DNA of 64,000 nucleotides, taken from positions 69,224,604 to 69,288,603 of the forward strand of contig NC_065531.1 in NCBI RefSeq assembly GCF_020184175.1, given 5' to 3'. Shown here one piece after another: positions 53,831-64,000 of this stretch. Source of the DNA: Aphis gossypii (lineage: Eukaryota; Arthropoda; Insecta; Hemiptera; Aphididae). The stretch's first letter is position 1; the number at the start of each line of letters is the position of its first letter. The translations under genes and the position numbers were made by a program. The notes beneath the pieces were generated by a model. That model saw nothing but the letters and a program-made list of their open reading frames with translations. It was not told where the DNA came from and ran no database searches.

Positions 53831-56800
53831 TTGTATTTATATTTTTTATTGGGTCGTCGTCGAGAAAACCCGTCATTTGAAATCGGGTCAAATGTGTTTA
53901 CTTGATGGTATACTATTATTATTATTGTTGTAGTTCCCGATTTACAGCTACAGTACCATATAAACAAGTCGATGAAAACGAACGGTATATAACTGTTTTT
54001 GTGTTTTATAAGTAGATCGCGGCTTTATTTTTATTATTAGGTATTATTATTATTTTTTAATTGACCATAATATGCAGTTCAAAATCACGACCGCGACGCT
54101 ACGTGAATATTCTTAACAGTGGATGAGATCGAGGGGAAGTCTAAAAAATAACGTTTTTAACGGATATTTTATTTTACTTCGTCGGACGAATTTGTTTTAC
54201 CGATAAACCGGAACGCTGTTTTATTGTACCGGTGCTTTTCGTTGTCATACTCATCATCCTCATCATAAACACTACAACAGTATATAGCATTTTATTTGGT
54301 CTTAAACAACATAATATTATTAGATAAACGTATAATTATATAGATATGTATATGATGTTCAGCTCTAGTTGTATACAATGCAAGTACACAACGTAAGCTA
54401 ATTAAAAATTAAAATAAACAAAATAATGGCGATGACTACTATAATGCAAACTTCTCAATTTCTTTAAATAATTTATTAATTTTTTTTTTGTGTTAAAAAA
54501 ATTGAATTCTAGCACACGTATACGTGTATACACCGGAGTGTAATTTATTGATGAATTTTAATTTTTAATCATAAGCATAATAGAAAATCTATCAGTAGAA
54601 AATAAAACGTGTATCGAACATAATAGATATAAATCCGTAAACTTTATTTTATTTTATATAGATTTAAATTGTATACCTTCTAATTTATCATAAATTGCGC
54701 ATTAAATATAAATATATGTGTTCCTACTTCCTAGATACATTTTTCTTAATGTGTATATCTTAAACGTACGCGGCAGTGAAACCACTTAAATAATAAAGCG
54801 CGTATATAATATATATATTACCATGAAACCAAAACGAACTACCGTTATGGTGATTATACGGAGAGGCGTTCGGTAAAAAGGGAACTCGCGAGAAAAAAAA
54901 TGAAAATATTTTCGTTTGTAGGTATGTTCACATATACATATTATTATACACTCATTGTACATACGGTATCGCATAAATTATACACAAAATTCCGTCATTG
55001 GTGTTTATATTTGTTTATTGATTTCATAACGAATTTTTAAGCGTATTTTATTAAAAGGCGTCGTACGTAGATATAAATACAGGTTATCATATTATAAAAA
55101 TATTCTATACCACCAGTATAGTATAATATTTTTGAATCAATAATCACCAAAAAATCGTCAAAAGCGATATTTTAGATCAGAGTTCGTTCGTAAATTTTTT
55201 ATAATAATTTAATGAAATATTTTATTTTATATGCGTTTTAAAGAAACAAACTGAAGAGAAAATCATTTATGTATAACTTATTATGAGGTAGGTTATGAGA
55301 TATATATTTTATTAGCATTCTTTAATATTTGAGACTTTGTAGATTTTTTTTTATAATATAAGGACTCTATGAACAAAAATATTTGAAAACAGCTGTATAC
55401 CAGTAATATAAATACATTGTGGTTTAAAAAAAAATTTAATAATTATGTAAATTTGATAAAAAAAAGAAAAGTAAATAGGTACATCTGAACAATATATATT
55501 ATATTATTCTTATAATTTAAAAATAATAACTACGGCATTGAACTTTCATCTATTAGCTAAAGATCTTGAATTTAAAGAATTTATACAATCAATATAAAAA
55601 TAGGCGTGTTTAAATTAAAACATAATATATGATAGATAGAGTACGCAAAAGTTAAATTTGAACTCTTTCCAATTTGATGACTAATCCAAACTACATAAAT
55701 GTGAACTTGCGCTCTGTTTTATAAAATATATGCAAATTCGAAAAATAACTTAATAAATTATCAAAAAGTAGGAGTAGTTAAGTTTAGATATTGTATAATG
55801 TATAATATTATAGTGAAATCTGACCATTTACTTCGCATAAAACTTAATAATTACATGACTTTTATACTTAGAAATACAATATAATAAAAGTTAATGATAT
55901 ATTATATTTGGTAAAGTAATTACACTTTTTACGATATGACATAAAACCTAAGATGTATTTTGGATTATTTAATAAAGCAAATATAGTTTTTAATCGGTTT
56001 CGGCTTTATCATAATATTCATAGCATTTGATCTAATACCAAGTAGGTATAAATTAGGTTATACCATAATATAATATAACAGAAAGTTATTTAAATTTCCT
56101 TAGATATCTAGCACTATTTATTAACATAAAATGCAGTATTTAAATAGTATTATATAAAATATTAAAGATAAAATAATAAACATTTTTATTTCGTCATAAA
56201 TAATATATTAAAAGTGTTTATTATTAGATATCCTGATTAATATAATATTTCATTATTTGTTGTGCTTCGATCATATAGAGAATCAATATTCAATAGTACC
56301 TATATCAAGTATAAAACAATTTTTATTCAATTTTTATTATAATCAAACCTGTTTGTACAATGTACATAGTATTTATCGCGTGATTCTTGTATACTAAATA
56401 CTAATATTTAATATTTATAGTATATTGACGATCTATAATAATTATACAATTTTGTAGTGTATTCTGTGTAATATAGTTTTCTAAATTTTAATAATATTTA
56501 AATTAATAAATTTTTATACAATTTTCCTAAATTTGTTTTCATTTTACTGAATAATCGTGCAAATATTAATTATGACGTATAAATGATTAAGTATCATTAT
56601 ATACCCACGATTAGTTTATTACGTTTTCATATTATGTAATATAATTTTGTAGTTAATATTTATTAGCATACTCGTATGCCCGGCGTATGAGATATAAGAT
56701 AAAATAATTATTTTAACGTCAGAGATTTATTCATTTACAATTTGACTATAATATAATAGTGATTTATTAATAGTTAATTGTGTATCATTTTTATTGTTTT

Positions 56801-58380
56801 AATACTGACATAGTTGGATTTATAGGGAAATAAGACGAAATAATCGATTTTAGAATTTGTTTGAAGTTTAACGAATAGGTTGGCATAACAACATTTACAA
56901 GTGTTAACATTTATATTGTTCTGAGATTTTATGATATTAATTAATAATTTTCATTATTCATATATACTCATATTTACATTTTTAAATAAACGATTAAATT
57001 AACAAACTATATAAAGTATATAAACTGGAGGTTACTTCCGAATAAATTGTATTTAACGAAATTATTCTATAACAAAATGTCAAAATTAATAAATAACAAT
57101 AAAATATACATAATATAAATAACAAACATAATAATTCATATTATATATACCTAACATTAACATAAGCCATAAAGCGTTAATAAAATAAGGGGCTTAAAGT
57201 TTCTCAATTTTGAATAAAAACTATATGTAGTTTTATTTGACATGACGTTACTATTTTTTTTCTTGTACCTAATTTAAATATGCATATACTTATTTTATTT
57301 TAGTGTTTGAACAGTATTACGGTATTAGTCATAGACCATTAGGTATATTGTTTAGGTTGCGCGGTGGTGATAGAGTTGACATCTTTGAGTGCTAAACTAT
57401 TATGTTATATATTCATCATGTGTTCCACGAAGGTTAGAGTGGTTAGATAATAATGAAAATACATGGCCTAAGATTGACCCTCATAGAAGTCCTTGTATTA
57501 TAAGACCTCACATAACAATCGAATAACTGTTTTCGGGTATCCTTCACTCTTCGGTACATAATGCTTTCACATTTTCGAAGATAAACTCGTGAGAAAAAGA
57601 AACTATATATATGTTGGTTTAAATACATATTACGCACTATATTTTCTTTTAACACATTCTTTTAAATATTTAATGTATAATACCAATAGTATCAAACACC
57701 AGAATTATTTCTATATATTATATTCATTCTATAGGTTAATAAATTATTTTGTTGAACAATGTATTAGTGTAAAACGTATACTAGTAAACAATACAGTTAT
57801 AGTAAGTAAACAAGTATTAATATTCATAAGTTAATTCTTAATTCTTAAATAATTTGAATAAAAATAAATTTTAAAATAATTTAAGAAGTACCTATAATGG
57901 TATACATTATATAATAACAAGTTAAATTATTAAAGTAAATTATTTTTATCCATTTTCATTCCTACGTAAGTTTTATTTTTGGCATATGATTAATACTGTT
58001 ATTTGAAAAAGAACAATACTTTTTGTTATAACTGACTTAAAAATTAAATATAAGATAACTATTATATTTATATAATTTTTTATAATAAATTATTAAATTT
58101 ATAAATAATGAATTCTCGTTACAATTAGATACGCAATTTGATTCATAGTATTAAACCCGTCTTTTGAGCATATAAGTATATAAACAAAATATTCATTATG
58201 AAAATGGTTATTCATTAATTTGTTTACAAGTGTGATACTTTTCAGACATAAAAAAATAAATTACACGATCATACACGTTACACCTACAGCATTACGGTGC
58301 ATGCTGTATTTGGATATAATGTTACGTATATTATATTATCTCATAATTTGTTATAATAATATACAGACATAATATAGTGT
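53831..58380. other. AT-rich spacer, no gene seen
   Basis: No conserved protein. Slightly G/C-richer patches occur at 53850-54240 and 54770-54900. The minus frame at 57655-57443 and the plus frame at 57589-57834 overlap each other and resemble nothing known. Confidence 0.5.
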
Positions 58381-58447
58381 CATAGTGAGTCTGTGACACC
58401 GATAGTGCGACAAAACTGACTGAGCTTGTCTCGTAAATTCACATGAT

Positions 58448-58610
58448 ATGAATTTTAAAATGGAGTTAATTCCATATAGGATATATTTTATACTTTTAAT
58501 ATTTTTCTCAATCAACATCACTATTACGTCTGCGAAAACAAACGGTTTCTGTATAGATCTCGAACAGTTTTATCATCATCACGTAAACGTAATTAATAAT
58601 TATAATGCAA
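58448..58610 (+). CDS. Tentative first exon of a secreted protein
   Basis: ATG at 58448 (or 58460) opens a frame whose start looks like a signal peptide: MELIPYRIYFILLIFFSINI then TITSA, followed by KTNGFCIDLEQF and a histidine/asparagine-rich stretch. The frame runs to a TAG at 58637-58639, but a donor-like AA then GTACAT at 58611 would end an exon earlier. No family recognised and no partner exon found. AT-rich DNA often yields hydrophobic frames by chance, so this is weak. Confidence 0.25.
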
Positions 58611-58639
58611 GTACATGTAGACTATGTAGTACACTATAG

Positions 58640-59389
58640 TACTATGTGCATTGCGAATGCGTATATAGCTCGTTATTATACTTCATAGATTTTTTTACCC
58701 TTGATTTTAGTATTTGAAATATAGCAAAAATACAATAAAATATTATTATAATATTATTTTTATAAAATATACAAGGAAAAAATAATTTAGTTATAGTAAA
58801 TGGTTGTTTTATTTTAGTTGGCCGAACCCTATACAAATATTATTAATATACTAATAAATATATTCGAAAATGTAACTTAACAATATTTGTATCATTCGCT
58901 AGTTGAAGATTATTGACTATAATGTAAGGAGCATATCACGATTAAAATTTGAATTAAATTTGCTCTCATTCAATTTATTTATTGTATCTTCACCTGCTAA
59001 TATATTTGTGTAGTGTAATAGTTTATAATATTTTAGTCTTGGCGTTATGGGAAATCGAATCTTGTATATTATTTACGGCGACATGTAAAAATATCTTTGA
59101 AAAAGTATACTAAAAACAAAATATCCCCTCAAAATAATTCCATGACACAATATTCCACGTAAATATTAATTCAAAATTTGAATTTTTTTGTAACACAGAT
59201 ATTATTACAATACAATATTATTATTGACATTTATTGAATACACAAAATTTAATTGAAAAACATTAAAACTATATGTTTTTCGTAAAAAATTATTACACTT
59301 AGCGCTGCTGTGGCCGAATAGAATTAATCGTTATAATTTCGTAAATGTACTACTCGTATTTAAAACGCACTCGCAAAAAATAGTATAGG
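58640..59389. other. AT-rich spacer
   Basis: No gene, repeat structure or RNA recognised before the GC-rich island. Confidence 0.6.
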
Positions 59390-60462
59390 TAATCCGAGGG
59401 TGTGCACTTCACATCGGACACCGCAACTACCTCCCCGTACACCAACCATACGTCTAAGACGTCGTATTCGGACACTTTACCTACGGTTTGTCACCCAACA
59501 AATATTATATAATTTCCGGGGGGGGGGGTCGTGGTGAAAACGACTAAATATTCGAACGGCGGCGTTGAACGAAACATATTATTATAATAATTTTATTCGA
59601 ACGAAAGTCTTCTTCGTCGTAAACGACAAGCATATGTTAATAATACTATATATACATATATGTTATGTATTATAGACTCGTAGGCGGCCATCTCTGATGC
59701 TGCTGTCGCTGTACCGTTCTTGTCCACCGCCGTCGACTATAATATAATAATATAATGTATCAACTATACGTATACTCTCCTCTTCACTAACGGGCCGCGG
59801 GCTAGAATCTAACGGGAACTGTCGTCGTCGTCGTGATCGCGGCCGCCCGCCGCCCGCCACCCACCGACGCAGCCGCCGCTGCCACATAATAACGGTAATC
59901 CGGTCCGACCCACTCTCATAACGGGGCTTCTCGGCGGCCGCGGCGTACGGTAAATCTGGAACCGCCGCCGCCGCCGCAGCGTTCAATCCTTCCCGCCGCC
60001 GTCACCGGTTGCACTTGACCCGCTAAATAATATTATTATCTTCATTATTATTATTATTATAAGTATTGTGCGTGCGCGCGAGCGCTATCCCCCAAACGCG
60101 CGCAGCACATCATCGCCGTCGTCGGTTTGCTGCCCAGAGGCGTGCAGCAGGTATACGCCTCTCACTCGGCGGTGGAGGGCGCGTTCACTCTCCCACGACG
60201 CGCTCGCCTTCTCCCGAAAATAAAAATAAAAACGATATAGCGTTATACCGCGTGTATAACGCTGGCTGACTACCGGTGCACCGCGACCCGCTCCGTCGTT
60301 ATGGCCGTATTTTCGTCTACTACAAACACTTTTTTTTTTCTTTTTTTTTTTTCGCCCGGTACTTTATAACATACCTATATAATAATATTATTGTACGTAC
60401 TGCATCTGCGCAGTTGTAAATTATTCCGTCGAATCGGTCGGTTTTTGTTTTCAACCGATTTC

Positions 60463-60463
<1 letters not shown>

Positions 60464-60501
<38 letters not shown>
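60464..60501. repeat. (TG)n microsatellite
   Basis: About 19 uninterrupted TG units inside the GC-rich island. Overlapping frames rich in VCVCVC on the plus strand here are products of this repeat. Confidence 0.95.
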
Positions 60502-60504
<3 letters not shown>

Positions 60505-60711
60505 GTTTTTCTGCTGCAGGTCGAGCGCGGAACACAGATTTTTCGCCAAAAAGTGGTTCACTCCGCGAAATCGGCACAGGTGTTCCGCGTCGACGTACAC
60601 ACAAAGCCGCCTCCGGAGGTTATATATACGCGCGTCGCTATTGTTGTCATTATAATATTATATATACCTACGTCCTACTATGCTTAGTTGTACTCGTACT
60701 ATTACGATATA

Positions 60712-60743
60712 ATTGTTGTTGTTGTTGTTGTTGTTATTGTTGT
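60712..60743. repeat. (TTG)n microsatellite
   Basis: About ten TTG triplets with a single interruption (TTA), at the downstream edge of the GC-rich island. Confidence 0.9.
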
Positions 60744-60860
60744 GAAGAGGTGTTTTATATCGTGCCGAGCACCGTTACACGACCGTGTGAATAAAGCGAT
60801 GTCCGCGATATGAGCGGCGATTCGCCGACGCGATTTTTACGAATAAAATAGTATAATAGT

Positions 60861-62008
60861 ATATGTATCGATTCACGGCGTGTGTAAACTATCGGCAGTT
60901 GGTTATTTATAAGTCATAGATTTTCTATAACATTAACGCAATCGATATACTTGAATAAAAGTTCCAAAACTTGCAGACTGCAATTATCGGGCCATTGGCA
61001 AAAATATTATAGAAATAAAACACAATTTTTTACTTTTTTACTTTTATCATAAAACATCCTATGGAACAAATCAAATATTATATCCATACACGATACAAGA
61101 TACTTTTAAATTATGTATACATATACTATATAGACATGAGATCAATACGATGGTATCTGAAAATATATGCTGTCTAGGCCATACATCCACTTCGGGTCGT
61201 TTTGAGAACTCTGTAACGTTTATTTACTTATTTATTGGTTTTTCTGATAAACAACTTGTATGTACTATGTTTTTGGTTTACAAACATTGAAAGTTTTTTA
61301 ACACTTCAACTAAATTTCTCTTACTTTCCCGTTCATCTACATCTTCAATTTTCGTTGTTTTCGAGTTTTCCTAACTTTTTTCACTTTATATCAAGCTATC
61401 GCTAAGTAACGTACGCATAGTATTTTAGCTTTGATGACAGCGTATACTTCTCATTGCGTGATATTCTCTATTTTTAAGTAAAGTCATAACAAGTCTCAAC
61501 TTTAATTCGTTATTCATGATATTTCTTTCGTTTACCAATACATTATTATCAAATTATATACTTCGTGCATGAAGGCTTTATATATAGATAATAATATAAT
61601 GGACAATTGGTAACTATTATTGGTATTTATATGGTGTATTATAAGTGTAATGTCAGTTACGAACATCAATTGGTATACTTATACTTAAATTATATCCGGA
61701 AATCGTGACATTTTTTGTTAAGAACAATAATATTTATTATTTAATATGGGTACAGTAATATACGTCGATGAACGAACAAAAAAATCTAGTCGATTCGGTC
61801 AGTTAATTTAATCACGAAACGTATATTTTGTAATAGAAGCACACTACTATCGCGGTGGTACCTATAAGAAAAAATAATTATTTTAAAATATTAAAAAATA
61901 AATATCGAACATATTATACCTTATACCTAATATTATATAAATAAGACAGTATACATTAGAGGTTAGGCAGTACACGCATATATTATGGGTATTACTTATA
62001 ATTTATAA
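60861..62008. other. Spacer, possible coding debris
   Basis: Mostly plain AT-rich DNA. On the minus strand around 61390-61290 a short open stretch reads KIEDVDERESKRNLVEVLKN with a protein-like composition, but it ends at stops within 30 codons and has no splice-site context. I treat it as chance or transposon debris. Confidence 0.45.
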
Positions 62009-62314
62009 ACTTATAACAGGTGGATTACTCTGGCCCCACTATGTTTTAATTTTCTATTTTTTTTTAAACTATTAATTCATAATTGTACTATAGTTTGTAC
62101 CAATTTATACTAAATAAGTTTCAAAATTTGTACCTATAAATATTATCACCTAAAAAATCAATTTTTCCGCTGGGGTGCCAGGGTAACGTTCACCAACACC
62201 ACAAAAACTAAATAATGCACTTTATGAAATTTTTTTTTTTATTAATTGTACTATAATTCTATTGTACTATACTATCAAACATAGTGGTGCTAGGGTGACC
62301 CACCTACTTATAAC
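62009..62314. mobile_element. 288-bp transposon with perfect 9-bp target duplications
   Basis: The element spans 62018-62305. The left end AGGTGGATTACTCTGGCCCC (62018) and the reverse complement of the right end AGGTGGGTCACCCTAGCACC (from 62305) continue into a shared ACTATGTTT; 24 of 29 bases match. It is flanked exactly by ACTTATAAC at 62009-62017 and 62306-62314. A 9-bp duplication is typical of Mutator-like elements and also possible for Merlin. There is no transposase frame inside, so it is non-autonomous. The intact flanks suggest it is younger than the other elements here. Confidence 0.85.
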
Positions 62315-64000
62315 TAGTGCTTAGTTTTTAAAGAAATTAAGACCAAGAAAGTATACAATCAAATAATAAATCTAAAACGTGAAAAACATTTTAACTTAGT
62401 AATTAATAAAATAATGTATTCCTACTGATATAGTTATTAAGCAAGAAACATATCGTTAATTTTTTTGAAAATAAATGTTATTACAATATTAATGAAATGC
62501 AATAAAAACCTGGTCAGAAAACTATAATAATTAGTCATGAATCATCATGGAGTATATACCAACATTTACCGATATATCAGACAATAACAAAAATATGACA
62601 ATACAAAAATACCAAACGTTTTTTATGGTGGAAAAGAATTACTTTTTGCAAGTTTGCACAAATCTTTACAATTGGAAAATTCATACTTTAAATAAAATGG
62701 TATAAAAGGATACATTTAATAAGTACCTTATAAAATATTAAATATGCATAAAAATATATCAAATTAAATTAAGAAATATGCGCTTTTCACTAAAATTTAC
62801 TAGATATGCAGAAATATGCATTTTAAAATCTAGTTTTTAAATTCGTTATTATTTAGAATAATTTTTTAGCTTGGTTTGCTGTAAATCAAGTGCATATAGA
62901 AAATATGTAAATTCCTACGATATCCGAGCCCTTGTTATAAATCATACGTTAATGCATGTTACTATTATACAATATACATATGTTATGATACGACGGTAAT
63001 TATTACTAAAAACCGCTGGCGAAATATTATGTAGCTTTTATTATATTATAATAATATAATGGTAATAATGATATTATATGTTATACAACTATATGAGATA
63101 TAGCGCGTGCGCGTTCGTTTTTATTAGTCCACCTACGTCGTCGTCCGAATGATTCTTTAAAACTCACACCTACTTCGTAAGATGCTTACTAGGAATAGTT
63201 TGAATTGGAAATGTTATATTTCTTCACGAATTATTATAAATAATAACTATTCCAGGAAATAAAAAAAATTGTTTATTATTTATGAAAAAAAAAAATACTT
63301 TTTGCGTCATCATACATGCTATTATATATACCTATATTATATTATGACATTATGTTATTTGGACGTTTAATCATTTTTGTTTGTGACCGTTGCCTGGGTC
63401 ACAGTGGTTTCGTAATATATTTGACTCCTTAAAAATAAAAATATATTTGAAGTATTATATTATACCGAAAAATGTGCTATTTGTATTAATACTTTCCATG
63501 TAGTTTAATATATTCTATATCTATTATAATCTTGACATATAATCAAATAAATTAATATTTCTAATATCGTTTTTATTTATTATATATATATGTTGTGTCA
63601 CGCAATAACCTTATGCTATTGCCAAATTCGGAGACACGATTGTTACTTCAAGACCAAACCTACACTATTATGCCACATTATTTTGTTATTTAACGAGAAG
63701 CGGATTAATAAAACATATTGTATCATATTATATTTGTTGCGCTGACGTTTATTACATCGAACTACATTTTCGTAAGAGGAATGAAAATGTGTTCATTGTT
63801 CCTACACCTACTGCAAGAATTGGGAGAGTAAAACGTACAAGTTTTTTATGTTTCCGATATATTATTTACAATAGGTAAATTCCGTTATATAAAGAGATTA
63901 TTTTATTCATGCATGGGAGATGTCCGGAAATAGAAATTTATAAGTACTGCGATGTATACCGTATTTTTTTTCTAATAAAAATGTAACAGACATTGATAAT
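62315..64000. other. AT-rich spacer to the window end
   Basis: No gene seen. At 62740-62840 the word AATATGC/ATATGC recurs several times (for example AAATATGCATAAAAATAT, AGATATGCAGAAATATGCAT), suggesting repeat debris. A G/C-richer patch at 63100-63180 (AGCGCGTGCGCGTTCG) has no frame of note. Confidence 0.5.

Larger units (their letters stand above)
59390..60860. promoter_or_regulatory. GC-rich, CpG-rich island, probable promoter or 5' region
   Basis: An abrupt change from AT-rich DNA to CpG-dense sequence: GCGGCCGCCCGCCGCCCGCC around 59840-59860, runs of CCG and CGT triplets near 59820-59830 and 59960-59975, CGCGCGAGCGC near 60074-60085, and a run of at least ten Gs near 59520. Such islands in insects often mark the start of developmental genes. 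A minus frame (59986-59663) encodes an alanine-run then arginine-rich peptide, but it lacks an ATG and could be compositional. Direction of transcription cannot be decided. Confidence 0.45.

Noticed and set aside
59663..59986. Alanine/arginine-rich minus frame in the GC island
   Set aside because: It has no ATG at its start, and its composition is what CCG/CGT repeats give. It is kept only as part of the island description.
60391..60794. Three overlapping plus frames rich in VCVC
   Set aside because: They exist because a TG repeat is open in several frames; there is no conserved sequence beyond it.
61290..61390. Short minus-strand stretch KIEDVDERESKRNL
   Set aside because: Protein-like composition, but closed by stops within about 30 codons and without splice sites or a family match.
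39480..64000. Naming a specific developmental gene spanning the desert
   Set aside because: Desert plus CpG island suggest one, but no homeobox, zinc finger or other diagnostic domain is present in this window.

Overview
The window looks like nuclear DNA from an aphid or a close relative (Hemiptera). It is very AT-rich, and its genes are split by many introns with GT/AG borders. Five genes are recognisable by their conserved animal proteins. The spacer is full of small foldback transposons and of words such as TAGGTACCTA that I associate with aphid genomes. The species assignment is inference. No operon, CRISPR, rRNA, convincing tRNA or virus-like gene was seen.

Layout. From 1 to about 36 kb the window is gene-dense. 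The genes are: MAD2 spindle-checkpoint protein (minus, 1705-3148, 3 exons); an SLC19A folate/thiamine-type transporter (minus, 5142-10794, 9 exons); a Brachyury-type T-box factor (plus, 16249-19816, 5 exons); CLASRP, an SR-rich splicing regulator (minus, 21308-28520, 15 sure exons plus a probable 16th); and ORC3, an origin recognition complex subunit (plus, 29783-36003, 15 exons). I rebuilt the exon chains by hand. In all five genes every junction keeps the reading frame and the protein matches its family almost end to end. T-box/CLASRP converge; CLASRP/ORC3 diverge across about 1.26 kb; SLC19A/T-box diverge across about 5.5 kb.

From 36 to 64 kb almost nothing is clearly coding. There are two tentative first exons: plus 39324-39476, ending in a strong donor, and plus 58448-58610, with a signal-peptide-like start. 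There is one GC-rich, CpG-rich island at about 59.4-60.9 kb that resembles a promoter or 5' region of a developmental gene. The rest is AT-rich spacer with transposon remains, perhaps long introns of a gene that continues outside the window.

Mobile DNA is the main non-genic content: a decayed LINE reverse transcriptase; three copies of one dispersed repeat family; a hAT-like element with near-matching 8-bp target duplications; a 288-bp element with perfect 9-bp target duplications; and several foldback elements inside introns.

The genes do not form a pathway. MAD2 and ORC3 both serve the cell cycle and CLASRP serves splicing, but their proximity looks incidental. I found no new multi-gene system. 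The most testable items are unusual splicing features (a GC-AG intron in MAD2, a 66-nt stop-free intron in CLASRP), a T-box half-site upstream of the T-box gene, and the well-delimited small transposons.
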